A DNA stretch of 64,000 bases from Plutella xylostella (lineage: Eukaryota > Arthropoda > Insecta > Lepidoptera > Plutellidae). Under the pieces are notes generated by a model, which saw only the letters and a program-made list of their open reading frames with translations, searched no databases and was not told the DNA's origin. A program made the translations under genes and the position numbers. This document shows, one piece after another, positions 34,950-47,570 of the stretch; within the stretch, counting starts at the first letter, position 1, and each line of letters opens with the position of its first letter. The DNA lies in NCBI RefSeq assembly GCF_932276165.1, contig NC_063995.1, positions 11,532,001 through 11,596,000 on the forward strand, read 5' to 3'.

Positions 34950-36140
34950 CTGCCTCCACATCCAGTTGCATCCCTCCTCGCCCCATTACTCCCTCAATTC
35001 CACCACTATCTTAATAGCCTGCTGGATCGAATAACCGCATTGTTCGGAATCGATATTAGATTCGCTATTTACATAATGCGACGGCGACGGTAACTTATTT
35101 ATGTTATCGCCCCGCGGAATGAGAACTACGCCAGATTGTTTCACGCTGGCTTTAGAAAAAAAAGTGTGGAATAGTGATTGCAATCTTACTGCCTTGTTAC
35201 TGCATGGATCGAATGTTCGACGTATGGGGTTTTGAATAGGTAAATGTTTGTTTTAGTCATGCGAGAATACATTTTAGGTACATAAATGCATCATTATACA
35301 CAGGTGGCTAGTAAGAACAGAGTGATGTGGCTATCATTATATAGGCCACTAAATATTTTTTAAGGATAATTAATTGATTATAAATGCGTTACCACAATAT
35401 ACTGTTGAAGTGGCGTAGCTTATCGCTGCAGTAGCTTAGACTTGTAGACTTGACACAACAGTGTTTAGGTGTCTCTACTTAGGTAATATTTCAGACACAC
35501 GTCCTAACTTCTGAAGTAAAACAAAGTTGGGAAGAGTTGCCTAACATTTTGTACAAAATCCGAAGCTCGCGCGACAGGGTTGTATGATAATTCTTCATAA
35601 TTTCAATTTTGATTCTCTAATGTAATTATCAAAAGCTTCGACGACACGCTTTTGCTTTTAAAGTCTTGATGATTAGTATAGATGAATATAAATGATAGAT
35701 GTTTATGCTAATAGGAGTTGTAAACTACAGCCGTGTGGTTTAGAATATACCTATGTATCAAATTTAATTTGTAAACTTATAATTATTATGTATGAACATA
35801 AAATCATGGGATTTATGTTGCCGACGTTTGAAGTATTAACAAGGTTCTTCGAATTATTAACAACCGTATTTAGTAATCAATGAAATAATAAAAACAAATG
35901 ACAGAATGTGCATCTTCGTGTTATCATTCAACAAATATTAGAGGTGGTGGAAGGATGCGACACTATCATGGTACTATGCGTTTCTATATATTATTATACT
36001 CTCGTAGAAGGTGCCTCAACACGGCTATATCATCACTGCGATGCGACGAGTTGCTAGTTTGCTACTCGTAGTACGCGCGAAAAGTCAACTCGTCGCGATT
36101 CTCTCGTCAGTGGAGACGGTCTCTGCCTCCCTAGAATGTA
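34950..36140. other. No gene recognised
   Basis: AT-rich; short frames only. Confidence 0.45.
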
Positions 36141-36144
36141 TTTA

Positions 36145-36285
36145 TTTATACACTTTATTGTACACATACAAATAAAAACATAAAAGACAACAGTTACAAA
36201 TCAAAAAACACAAACGTATACAAAGGCGGGCTTATTGCCAAAAAGCAATTTCTTCCAGCCAACCTTCGACTGGGTGAAAGAAAAA
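36145..36285 (-). mobile_element. LINE 3'-end fragment
   Basis: TTATACACTTTATTGTACAC, then CAAAGGCGGGCTTATTGCC and TCTTCCAGCCAACCTTCGAC form an inverted 3' end of a non-LTR family common in moths. No RT sequence is attached. Confidence 0.55.
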
Positions 36286-36879
36286 TGCCATTAGATCCCT
36301 TAACTAATTTGAGTGTACGTAAATATGGCAGAATTAAAACATCTCCGTTTACGTAAATTATACTTCTACGACTCTACAGGCACAGTGCTCGAGTGACGTA
36401 ACGACTGCTAAGTGAAATCGAAAGAGACTAATGACACTTGATCGGTTCCAAGAACTTTAATTCCATTTGCTTAATTAAAAAGTCATCGTTGCGTCGTTGT
36501 CCTTTCACAGAAAAAACGGCTAAGCACGAATGCTACTGAACAGTTAGAAACACTGCTCCATCTTTTAAAATATACATTGCTAATTACAATAGTGATTTAA
36601 AAAAAAACTTATAGTAATGAAAAGAAGCTAAGGACATAGAAAATATCAAAAAATATATATAGGTAATTCAAGTAAAATATTCTGTATATTCTTCTCTTTC
36701 TTATCGTGTCGACGACAAACCAACAAAGATGCTAAATACATTCATTCTATTGTTTATAATCAATCAAGGAATATATTTTCACACAATGTTTGAAAAATAT
36801 GAATCCTACTTCTGAAACTATTAATGGTTAGAAGGAACCCTAAAATTTTCTGGAATAAAAGTTTGTAATAGAGAATTCT

Positions 36880-37505
36880 GGGCTATTGAAGCAGTAAATT
36901 TTTATTCTTATATACTTTCAATTTCTATTGTGCCATCTAAAATTAAAAATAAATATAAAAATAACTACCACGAACTATTTTATCACTGTAAAGTCATACC
37001 CGTACACTATCATGTCCAATATAGCCTATTAATTGAAAATTTCTTTAACACTACCTATCAGAAAAAAATCCATCGCCAAAAACAGACCCGAAGTGCATTA
37101 AATAACAAACTAGAAGTCCCCCATTACAATAACTTATACGGAAAACAAATGTTACAATACCAAATACCTACATTAATAAACCACCTACCCTTAAATATAA
37201 AAAGTGAAATAACAAAAAACAACATTAAAAATAAACTTACACTTTTCTTTTCTTCTCACAATCCCTTTCATAAATAACTAATCGATAAAAATAACCACCT
37301 AGTGTGTCTACACCAATAATGTCACTGTGTATTTAGAATGTAAGCTTTATCTGTAAGTACCCTAAGATAGTTTTTATTAATGAGAAATGTCGTGTGAGTG
37401 CCAGTGTGCGGTAAAACCTAAACTGGTTTTTGTCACACTGTTAGTATTTAAGTCTTTATTGTAAAAATATGTTTGATTAATAAATAAAATAAAAAAAAAA
37501 AAAAA
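36880..37505 (+). mobile_element. LINE C-terminal coding end, 3' UTR and poly(A)
   Basis: An open frame (about 36930-37277) ends with NNKLEVPHYNNLYGKQMLQY QIPTLINHLP, the pattern (TR..L.VP......Y..P.L.N.LP) seen at the C-terminus of CR1/jockey-type reverse transcriptases. It is followed by a 200-bp 3' UTR, AATAAA near 37480 and a run of A to about 37505. The copy is strongly 5' truncated. The poly(A) marks it as a retrotransposed copy. Confidence 0.65.
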
Positions 37506-37509
37506 ATTC

Positions 37510-39570
37510 TTAACTTCGTCGAGTAGTAATGTCAGCTAATGCATACATATATGTTTTAAACATGTTTAATTTATTTGATATTAAATTATTTTTAAATAAC
37601 AATGACACTTGTCATATAAACCATGAATACTTTACATTATAAAGGAGATAAAATGCGTTTTCCTCCCCAATAATCAAGAGTACTGCAAATTTGCAATTAT
37701 AAATATGGTAAGAAAACAGTTGAGAAACGGTGAAGCTACTTTTTATCCTGAAATTGCACGAAAACCATCATACCAATGCAATAAAAAAACTCTCAGTCAT
37801 TTATAGCGTCCACTTTCATTGAAGTTGGATAAAAATTACCATCCGACGCGAACAAAAGAAAAGCAACTTAAAAACAAATCGTGACTACCAGCAAACAGAT
37901 TATGCACTATTTTCGACCATAAAAATTAAGCCATAATTTCCTTTTTACTATTCCACACAATGAAATTCTACTTTCAAGAAAAATACTTAGGGCCGTCCAA
38001 AATCTCTTGACCTGAACACGTGAAGCATTCGGCTCTCCTCTGTGTCTTGGTTACAAGTCGCCAGCGGGGGGTGGGAGGTCAGGGTTTGGTGGTTCAAGGT
38101 ATATATAATGAAGTCTGTGAGCACGAACAAAAGGTTGGGAAAGATGACGCGGAGTGATTAATGCTGGGCCGCGCCATTGTGACCGTGTCACTGGGAAATA
38201 TACGGGGAGTGGGGATTTGTCGAACAGACTTCAGTTTCAACCCTAAACGAAAAGAATCGGTGGTATAAGATTGGGCCTGTCTGTTATCTATCTGTTCTAT
38301 CTCTTGTCTATTGTCCCAAATAAACTCCCAAAGAAGTTAACTTATGACTAATATTTAACTTGTTCTCAGCAAGCGTTCAAATTATACAACCTACCTCATT
38401 TGATATAATTCACATTGGCATTATCTCTAAGGTCCACTGTAGAGGCGCTTTGAGTGAAATGAAATGAAAGTCAATACAAAACTGACACCTTCGTAAATTC
38501 ACGAAACAAGCATGAATTAAAAGCTCTTGAAACGTCGCAATCGGCAGTCCCGCCGCGAATGACTCGATCCACCAAAAAAACAAAACACTACGTTCGACTG
38601 CAGGCAAAATCCACAGCAGTCATACGTATCCTGGCTTTGGGAAATAAAATTCCTACGTTTTTGGCCGCCGCCGCACCGCAGGCATCACGGATCCAGGAGG
38701 CATTTATAATGCATGTGTCTACGAAATCAATGCTGCGACAGTGGGCTTGGCACGAGAGGAGCGGGTAGAAATCATACGTCAATGTTAATTAGGATTTTTA
38801 ATTTTGTGTTAAATGAGCCATGACTTGCGTAGTCCATGAGCAGCTGTTATCTTGTTTTTTAGATTTTGATTTAATAAAGTTGTTTTTTTATTAAATAACA
38901 CTTTAATGACAGATATAAAATTAATTGGATTGTATAACTGTGAGTACGTTTTGCTCTTTGTAAGCTATCATAATAACATTTAAAAAAAAAACTGTTAAAG
39001 GACTGACTGTACCCGTCCAGATAGCAGCTTAATATTATCAAAATAACTAAATAATGACCTTCGAATTTTTCTCCAAGTGACCTTTATAAAAATCCTTACC
39101 CTCCGATATCTCCAATGTAACCTCAGCCGCAGGTGGAGGCGGCATGTAACAGCTATTCGTTTCAATCCGCGTGTGCGATCGCAGGCGGCAACAAATTTGT
39201 GTTGTGTCGGAATAACTTACCAATCGTCCTATATCACGCGTCCTTCACCACCGAAACGACACGCAGAATCTAACCCTTTCCGCAAAGTGTATAAGACCCA
39301 CTATTGCAGAAGCTGGTGGGATGCTAAGGACATGTTAAAGTGAATGGTCTGCTTCGACAAGAGTGCCATGTCAGCTGATTACGTGACGGTGTTGGATAAG
39401 ATTTACCTACGTCTTCGAGAGCCGTGTTTCTTTTTCTTGTACCGTTATAACGTGAAAGGATTTCGGTCACGCGGAAATTTATGGCAAATCTCTGCAATTG
39501 TATCAATCTAACGTAGATTATAAACTATGTTGACGTTTATCTTTTAACTATCAGGATGTTTGCTACAATC
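37510..39570. other. No gene recognised
   Basis: A GC-richer block at 38000-38240 (CGCCAGCGGGGGGTGGGAGG; GGGCCGCGCCATTGTGACCG) and a 69-codon frame at 38559 show no recognised motif. Confidence 0.4.
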
Positions 39571-39690
39571 ATCATCATCCTCATCAGCCCATACCGTCAC
39601 CTACTGCTAGGCAAAGGTGCCATAATGCTTTGTCTCGGCCACCCTCATCCGACTACTAAAAGTTACATGTCTGACTCAGGAATGAGGTTA
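39571..39690 (-). mobile_element. RTE LINE 3'-end fragment, diverged
   Basis: CATCATCATCCTCATCAGCC, CTACTGCTAGGCAAAGG and CTCGGCCACCCTCATCCGAC parallel the minus-strand RTE end at 14391. Substitutions are many. Confidence 0.6.
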
Positions 39691-39699
39691 AAGGAGGTA

Positions 39700-41018
39700 A
39701 GAATTTTTCATTCAAATTATACATTCGAATACAGCAGCTGAGAAAAGCATGACTGTATTTTCCAAACAATCACTTAGCAACTTTTCGAACCACAATACGG
39801 AAACGAAACAGGTAAATGCGAGAACATTACTACACCCACTACAAACATCAAAGCTATAATATCCTCTCACTCGAGTAATCCGGGAAAGCAATACGAGATT
39901 TTACCTGTGGCGTCTTAAAATATTGAACTGGGATATTTCAGGCATGAAGCCAGTTGAAACCGGATGCGAGCTGGTATTAATATTTCACCACAGGCCACTG
40001 CAATATGTACGATTGATATCCTGTGTTGTAAGGTATGGGTTAGTTGTTTACTTTCTAGCGGTAGGTATACAGGGCGTTAGAAAACTACCTTTCGGGTTAT
40101 ATATACCTACCACTTTTTGTACACTCTGTATGTGCATGTGTTTGTATAATACATGGGGAATAAGTAAAAGGTACACGCTGTATGTCGTGTACGTACCTAA
40201 TTTAAGATTTTAGAATTTAAGATAAAAAAAATCTTTGAATAAGAATGTTTATATTATTATGCTACATGTATTTTTTTGTATGTATCTTTCACTACTGATG
40301 TAGGTATAATATCTGAAAGTGAAAAGAACCAGTTATCAATCTATCCGTGTGTAAACTAATTAAGTTTTTCAATTACAAGAGTATTTCCTCATTCTTATTT
40401 GCTTTTTACAATGGAACTTTTTTCCTATCAGTGTAGAGCAGAACCGCATATGAGTCTTTAGACGGACCAGCCTGATAACTCGCTAATCCGAACAGCCGAT
40501 CATTGATTACGTGGCTGCGGGTCGCACGCGATACCCTCGTTAGATTTAAACACCCAATAACCAATATTGTATTGAAAAGTAGATAAACTACGAATGTGGT
40601 AAGTTTACTTCGATAATTACGTTATAACGTGATAACGTTGCGTTGTCCGAATAATTATTATGTTAATAGAAGGATAAGGGACTTTTAGTATAGTATTTTA
40701 CAGGTCGTGGAGACCGGTTGATTTATTTGGATGCGATTTTATTTGTTTTAAACGTGATAGTAAAGTTTGGCATTGGAGGCAGGGCTTCATTACAACCCTA
40801 GTCCTTGTAAAGGCTTATTCTTCGTCTAAAATGTTTGTCTCTTACTTCGTTCAATGTTCACTGAGTTTGTATCTTTATGAGTCTTGATAATACGGTTTAT
40901 GGGCTTTACGCTGCATTTAAGCTCTTTATCTTCGGAGTATTTTAGTATTTGAGAGTTTGTTGAAACAAGCTACGAATGTGTTCCTTTATGTTTGTAAAAA
41001 ATTTTGCAGGCGCAGCTA
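39700..41018. other. No gene recognised
   Basis: AT-rich; no family recognised. Confidence 0.45.
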
Positions 41019-41020
41019 TG

Positions 41021-41633
41021 TACAGTGGGTGATCAAATTATTATGATCAATTGCAGAAAAAAACATTTTTATGATTCAAAAGGGCTTGATCTTTTAATTT
41101 TTTTTCTTTATGTTATTGACTTTTGACTGAGCAATACTGCTCTTTTCAGCTATCTGACATTGTGAGAGACTTTTGTTGAGTAGTAATGTTTTAATTTCAA
41201 CTATTTTTGCCTCAGGAATGTCTTTACCCTTATCCATTTTAAAAATTATATATATATATATATATAAAAACCAAAATAAAAAACCACTTTTAATGGTGAA
41301 ATCTAAAGATAAATGTTTGTTATTCCATTAACGAAACAATTTATATTAAAAAAACAACAATATTAAGAGTAAAAAGCAAACAGAACTTATAACCTCCAAA
41401 AGCAAATTTTAGCAACGTGGACAGTTAGAGATGTTTTTTTATGAGTCTAGACATAATATTATTGCCATGTATACAATTCAATGTTGCCGTACGCATAAAC
41501 GCTTTGTGAACAAAATGATATGTACAATACTCAAAGGTTTGCTGGTGGTTTATGACTGAAATATTACATCGTAGTCATAGTCGTTTTCTTCATAAAAAAT
41601 CAAGTGATCATAATAATTTGAACACTTACTGTA
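41021..41633 (-). mobile_element. Internally deleted Tc1-like DNA transposon
   Basis: TIRs TACAGTGGGTGATCAAATTA.. (41021-41049) and its imperfect inverted partner at 41605-41633 are flanked by TA, the Tc1/mariner target. The minus strand still encodes the start of a transposase (separate entry). The full element would be well over 1 kb, so most of the transposase gene is gone. An (AT)n run lies at about 41248-41267. It could be moved only by a relative's transposase. Confidence 0.8.
41094..41237 (-). pseudogene. Tc1-like transposase N-terminal helix-turn-helix remnant
   Basis: From the ATG at 41237 the minus strand encodes 47 residues beginning MDKGKDIPEAKIVEIK, then SQCQIAEKSSIAQSKVNNIK and a stop. 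This is the first DNA-binding helix-turn-helix of Tc1/Tc3 transposases (K.....EA....I..L......S...IA.....S...V..I). The frame ends immediately before the 3' TIR, so the second DNA-binding part and the DDE domain are deleted. If expressed it could only bind TIR DNA; catalysis is impossible. Confidence 0.75.
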
Positions 41634-41719
41634 GATTTAGTTACTGTTTACTTTGTTATATAAATATTCTATCATGATTGATCGAACAGTTAATATATTC
41701 GCAATAATACATCATACTA

Positions 41720-41965
41720 CATTCGCGAACAATGAAAAAGTTCTCCCACGAATACTGACATCAAATGGCCCTAATTTTTTAAACCTTTAATTTAAAATGT
41801 TAACATAATACATACCTTTCTATTTACGTTTTTAGTAGGTAATATTTTGATGCGCTGTTAAATGTACTTATATATATATATTCCAAATGGCGTTTAGGAT
41901 TAATTTGGTGATCTTTGATTATATTGGTGATATAGCCATCGGAACTTTATAATTGCTCGCGAGTG
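41720..41965. mobile_element. MITE family 1, copy F
   Basis: Left CATTCGCGAACAATGAAAAA and right TTATAATTGCTCGCGAGTG with flanking TA. The internal text (ATACTGACATCAAATGGCCC; GATTAATTTGGTGAT) matches copy A. It is a complete, diverged copy of about 246 bp. Confidence 0.7.
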
Positions 41966-42818
41966 TATCGGCCACAAGTAGTATGCACCTATCATAACAA
42001 ACAACAGAAGTTGTTAAAAAATATGTCCAATGTACCGATTGAGTTTTCTGTGAATAAAAAAAAACAACCGACATCGATGGTACAAAGGTTTCTTGTTATC
42101 AAGAAAATAATTATTTTATTTTCAGTTGGTGCAACACAAACAGACTGAGATGCGCCTGTGATCTCACTTCTACATCAATCACTTATATAGAGCTGTTGTA
42201 CTGCAACTCTACTAGAAGATTTACGTCATTACTGTAGCTTGAAAAAATCACTGAAATAAATTACTTGTGAGCTACTAGGTCATAAAACCTGTTAACAATT
42301 GTTGTTTTTGTTTTTTAATTTTAGGAGTTGGTAGTTCGATGTGATTCACAAGCGAGACATTCAATTTTTGCTGTTCTTATATTAATTTGTACTCACGAGA
42401 GAGGTACGTTGTAAAATTGTGGTAAGTACTTAGGTTCTTGAATCCTTCCTTTGTTTTTTTTCCTAATTTTATTTTTATTCTATTCTATTCTAAGTATTTA
42501 CCTTTACACCCGTTGGGCAATGCCGACGTAGTAGTTAATTATTCTGTGCCGATGTCCACCCTTACAGAACCCTTACCCGTTACAGAATAACACTGCTGCT
42601 GCTTGCTGGGGTGTTTATTCTATAATATTTGGAGAGCCGGGTTAGTCCCATGGTCAATATGACTGCTGACTAACTTGCTTTGAAACCACGGTAGCTACAG
42701 CAAACGTTTGCTTAGAGCTCGATGTTTGCTTTAGGGTCTTCAATGTACTTATCAGATGTGTGGTATTGAGGAAGGTAATGAACAAACGTACCATCGGGGA
42801 GAACTATGATGACCTGCA

Positions 42819-43003
42819 TTGCGATTCTATAAAGCTAATTGTCAAAACTCAATTCTGAATCCGGAGTGAGTTTTGAAATTGGCATTCTGTAATTTCCGCA
42901 ATTTCGAGATTTTGACACATAATGTATGAGATGACATACGTGAAGTGACAGGTCAAGGGAGAATGAAGATCGAAGTGAGATGTCTGATTTTACAGAATCG
43001 CAA
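42819..43003. mobile_element. Possible MITE with 15-bp TIRs
   Basis: TTGCGATTCTATAAA (42819-42833) pairs with TTTTACAGAATCGCAA (42988-43003). The interior contains further partial inverted copies (AACTCAATTCTGAATCC, GGAGTGAGTTTTG). Confidence 0.55.
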
Positions 43004-43269
43004 AGCTGAGCTCAAATCGATATTGCAGAATGAACCAGAAAAAATAATTTAAAGTGTCTGCCACAAAGCACTGATTTAAAGAAGTACTTTTTGCGTTTTT
43101 TTTTCTTTGTCAATAAACAGAATATACTTTAATTGGTACCGATATATTTTGAGTTTAAATAATTATAAAAATAAAATAATTATCCTTCGTGAATGTACTG
43201 ATAAGCCTGCTTAGTTAAATATGGTCTAACCAGCTCGATATTTACCTACATTAAATAGTCGCGGTCTAA

Positions 43270-43425
43270 GAGCTGTTGGCAGATCACCTGATAGATGGTC
43301 CGCTGACTTCTGTAGGGTTGTGGGGAAGCAGTTGACCGGAAAGTCACAGGACCGGAAAAATGTACGTACAAATAACCAGGCCTACTCCCAACAGTGGGCA
43401 ATAGAAGCCTGATGATGATGATGAG
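43270..43425 (+). mobile_element. RTE LINE 3'-end fragment
   Basis: GGTCCGCTGACTTCTGTAGG and CTACTCCCAACAGTGGGCAA then TGATGATGATGATGAG are the sense-strand RTE 3' coding end and its (ATG)n tail. Diverged and truncated. Confidence 0.6.
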
Positions 43426-44255
43426 ATAATCGCATAAAAGTCTGCCAAAGGTGTAACATCTCCATATAGATCTGTCACGTTAGCTAACCTACTTCCGTAG
43501 CCTCGGAAGAAGGAGTGAGAACTTTTTAATAGCATCTGGAGTTACGCCAGGACCGGGAAAAAAGGATAAAATTGAATTCAGACAATGCAGAGTAGAGTTT
43601 TGAAGTAGTTGAGTTATAGGTGACGCCGTATATACCGTCCTGCGCGTGAACTCTTTGTACTGGTTTTAGGAATGGCGAACGGATTTTGTAATTTTCCTTT
43701 CTGAATTTCGAGGTGGAAGTTTGAAGCTTGGGGAAGAGAGAATGTCGTAATTTTTGTAAGTTAGTAAAATAGCATTAATTGTATATTATGGGTATTCTTA
43801 CTAGCTGATTTCGCATCAATGACAAACCCTAAACTCTGGTGTCTCATGCGTGTCTGTCGCCACGCTAAGAAGAAGATTAGGTAGGTACCTATATATTTTT
43901 CATAATTTAAATTAAAAAAATGGTACTTAGATACGCACAGTAAAATATAAAATAAAAAGTGTACAATTTGTAAAACACCGTAACGGGCACTATGAAAAGA
44001 ATAATAGTTATATCAGATACACGAACAAATAAAACAATTCAAATGCTTATTTTTCCAAAACATACAGTTTCCAGTTTGAATAATCCGAGCTAGTATCTTC
44101 CACCCTCTCAGCGGCGATAAATCGTCGATTTTATCTGCTAACTAATGGCGGGACTCATTTTTTCACGAATAAAAAATGAAGCAATCAAAAAGCTCTTTAG
44201 TAAAATGTCCCGTTGCAGGCAGCCGCGGTTACCGACTCATCTGTTTGTGTCCGGG

Positions 44256-44322
44256 AATCCGGGCGAATCGATCCCGGATTTGTCCCACTTGTAAACACTA
44301 GTCCCGGTTTTGTGTTTACAAG
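44256..44322. repeat. Two adjacent perfect hairpins
   Basis: AATCCGGG (44256-44263) pairs with CCCGGATT (44273-44280). CTTGTAAACAC (44288-44298) pairs with GTGTTTACAAG (44312-44322). The second contains two inverted GTAAACA forkhead-type motifs. Confidence 0.6.
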
Positions 44323-44854
44323 GCAGTTTTTCTCGAGTGACACCGAATTATTGTTTGTTTTTTTGTGTTGTGTTGTGGATCCATCTTTCAGGTAAATACC
44401 TACTGACTTAAATAAAGTTATCATGTTTTAATAGAAATTTTACTATAGGGTTGGAATTTTATTATAAATGGATGTTAGCAATAAAATCGTTTCATATCAT
44501 GTCTTTAGTCCATTATCTCAGTTTTATTTACAGAAAATATCATTTTATATGTATTTCTTTTTTTTACACACTCTCAAGATCTAAATTCAAAACAGTCATG
44601 GGAAAAAAATCAAATACTGATTAGCATTCACACTAACACTTTTTGTAAAGTTCACATTTAGTATGGGTATTTTTTCACGTCATTCTTAAAAGCATTTCCA
44701 CCTGTACCGTTATTTTTATACCGCCACCCAAGTAGCAGGAAGGGTACGTAAAGAAGAGGATTTATCTCACTGAAGGGTCGACCCCGAAAACGAGCCTCTT
44801 CTGAAGGCATTAGTCATAGTGGATATCCGACGAAATATAGCTAAATAAATATAT

Positions 44855-44968
44855 GAATGCATGATTCCGTACCTTAATACCACTTTATTTATTAGCTTCT
44901 TCTTCTTCTTGAATGCATGATTCCGTACCTTAATAACATTTTATTTTTTTAGCTTCTTCTTCTTCTTA
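44855..44968. repeat. 56-bp tandem duplication
   Basis: GAATGCATGATTCCGTACCT TAATA begins at 44855 and again at 44911. Each copy is followed by a T-rich stretch and AGCTTCTTCTTCTTCTT. Confidence 0.8.
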
Positions 44969-45431
44969 GCGTGTCCCTAACTAACGAAACACTTGTAGGT
45001 AGGTCTAGTACAGGTTTCATAATTTGTCGAAAATTATAAAACCTTTCGTTTCCTCGCATACAAAGTGGCACCTCTAACGGGAACTATCATAAAATTTTTG
45101 ACAGATAATGTATGTAGATGACGGAATATATATTTTTTCATTTTCATAAATTAAATTGCAAAACCGGACTAGAGGCTCAGAACATGACTATCATTTGACA
45201 TACGTTATTTAACAATGAGTAGTTGTCGTCCATCGATCAGTTTTCCAGTTCGTGGTTCACACCCACAATGGTCATTGGATCTTGCGCGGATCAGCAGGAG
45301 GTGAATAAAATCTAAAAGACTCTTTCAGAATTGACTTCGATTCAAAACATAGAGCTCTGTTTGAGTAGTGCAGGAGGTGTGAACCGCTGCCGCTGGCTCA
45401 CTCGATCGGGCGCCAAGTGTGTGTTGGCTTA

Positions 45432-45566
45432 GGGGGTTACTATCTAAATTGACGAACGAAAGAACAAAAATTGTCACGCAATCGGCACGCTTAATACAAT
45501 GAGATAGAGCCATGGTTTGTGCAGCGTCAATTCTCGTGCGTTCGTTCGTCGTTTTAGAGTGACCCC
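45432..45566 (-). mobile_element. MITE family 2 copy (inverted)
   Basis: GGGGGTTACTATCTAAATTG ACGAACGAA at the left and GTTCGTTCGTCGTTTTAGAG TGACCCC at the right. The interior CGCAATCGGCACGCTTAATAC matches the reverse complement of 63781-63795. Confidence 0.65.
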
Positions 45567-46131
45567 ACAGCGAGCTCTACACCACCTGATTGGACGAGTG
45601 TATTTGAGTTTTCATTAGGAAAATTGTAAGATATTCTTGCAAAGTGAGATTTTTTCAGTTCGTTGTAGACTGGTAGTTTGAAATTGTATCTTTTTTCACT
45701 CAGTGGACAGTTAACATCATTCATGAACATGTCATTTAAAATTTTTCATATTTTGATAGTGATTATTGATTGCGTTTGGAATTCGCGTGTTTTGTTGGTC
45801 ACTTTTTCTTTTGCTTTCCTTTCACAAACAGCGGGATGATGGATCGCTTCATACCGACTATTGATTGTACTGTGAATGTCAGCATGTTCGATACCTAGTA
45901 GGAGAAGAAATTAAGCAGGAGTTTAATTTTATTGATGCTAGCACACAATAAGCTCTCAGTGTTTTTCCACAGTTACATTTAATCTGCTAGGTATTAAAAC
46001 CTTTAAAAGTACCGATGGTGTGTTGTTTTAAAAATGGTCACCCAAACCTAACTGCGAGTGTATATCCGACCGCGTCTGTAAACGACACTCGCTGAATATT
46101 GAGCCAATCAGCGCTTTGGCTTACAGCGCCT

Positions 46132-46200
46132 GGGGGGTCACTCTATATCACTAAGTTTCGGAGCACTGCTATGCGAGCCACTACTCCTCGTAGTGTGTTT
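46132..46200 (+). mobile_element. MITE family 2, left half
   Basis: GGGGGGTCACTCTATATCAC then TTTCGGAGCACTGCTATGCG match the left part of the family. The right half is replaced by the next repeat. Confidence 0.6.
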
Positions 46201-46203
46201 TTA

Positions 46204-46565
46204 GTTAGTACTAACTGTTCCCGCGAGCTTCACTTCGCCTTAAAAAGGTTTCCCGTGAGAATTCCAGGATAAAAAGCCTATGTTCTTTCTCAGTGTGAAG
46301 TGTGTACCATAGGTATACTAAATTTCATTCAAATCCGTTCAGTAAGAAAGAAGGAAAGAAGAAAGAAAGAAAATACATTTATTTGCAAAAAAAAACATGC
46401 AATAAAATTAAAAGAGTACCTATTTGAATAAAAAATGGCAGAATGGAACAATCTCAGCATCTGCTGTTAGTTGTGGCCAACGTTACAGCGCTGGTTTTCA
46501 GTAGTTTTGCCGTGAAAGAGTAACAGACAGACACAGTTACTTTTGCATTTATAATATTTGTTAGG
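46204..46565 (+). repeat. Abundant lepidopteran repeat, split by a nested insertion
   Basis: CTAACTGTTCCCGCGAGCTT ... AAATCCGTTCAGTA is followed, after an insertion, by GTTTTGCCGTGAAAGAGTAA and TTTTGCATTTATAATATTTG. The halves join cleanly when 46346-46503 is removed. Confidence 0.8.
46346..46503 (-). mobile_element. Retroposon 3' end nested in repeat, 7-bp TSD
   Basis: The minus strand reads CAGCGCTGTAACG... and ends AAATAAATGTATTTTC(TTTC)n, like the element at 28125-28325. TTCAGTA flanks both sides; its right copy could partly overlap the element end. Confidence 0.65.
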
Positions 46566-47153
46566 ATTAGGATAGTGTAACCCCCTGTCCGGCACAATCC
46601 AGCTCGCAACACTCCCACGATACTAGCGCATAGTGTGTAGTGAACGGGTGAATTTTATCCTCTTTGTAGTGCTCTGAATCGATACTCAGAGTAATAAGGC
46701 TCAGACAGATCACGTCCAAATGTAGTGAAAATGCATTGTGAAAAGTGGACAGTCGATTTAGACTTAGACTGTACAACTATTGAGAATAGTACCTACATAA
46801 GCTACGTAGCATTTACCTAGTTATTTAAAGGAGCTTGAGCAACGTAGGTATTTACTGTAACTTATAGTACCTATATAGGTGTGATGCCTCTTTCACTATC
46901 ATAATATTTCATCATATGTTTTTTTTGTAAATTAATCAAGAACAGAAGTTTCTTAACGAGCTGATGTGTCTATCATTAGGTATTAAGGACTATCTTTTTA
47001 TAATACATATTTATATTATGCCTATGTTTCACCACGTTAACAATCCAATACACTCACCTTTTCCACGCAAGTATACCTACACAATATTATGTAGCCCGTA
47101 CGTACGTACACTCGCAAACTGTTATCAAATAGGCCAGAACCAGAATGGCCTTT

Positions 47154-47275
47154 AGCTGCATAAGTCGTTATACACTTCTGTACCTTGTCAAACTGACGAA
47201 CCGTCAATATTTCAATGATTGGATAGGCGGTTTCAGATTGACAAGGTACAAAAGTATACAGCTACTTATGCAGCT
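47154..47275. mobile_element. MITE with about 48-bp diverged TIRs
   Basis: The left arm (AGCTGCATAAGTCGTTATAC.. TGTACCTTGTCAAACTGAC) pairs with the right arm at 47228-47275 (CAGATTGACAAGGTACAAAA..). Several mismatches; loop about 25 bp. Confidence 0.65.
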
Positions 47276-47570
47276 GACTGTACATTCGCGCTCACTTCGT
47301 CAGCGCGTCGTTAATCTAATTCCTGTGGCGATGGCGCCGCTGACACTCGGCGCGTAATGGCCGCCAGAGATTGACTGCCTCAGTTCAAGGTTCCCCGAGC
47401 TGCGTGATCTGTTACAAATTTAATTGGTAAAGAGAAAAGGGACGGAATCGGGAGGCTTTTAAGCCATTTCGTTTCATGATTTGTCATTTAGCGAGTTGGG
47501 TGGGTTTTAGATTTGGGGGGATTTGTTGACTGGCTAATGTGTTAGAATCAAGAATGTGTACATACGTAAG

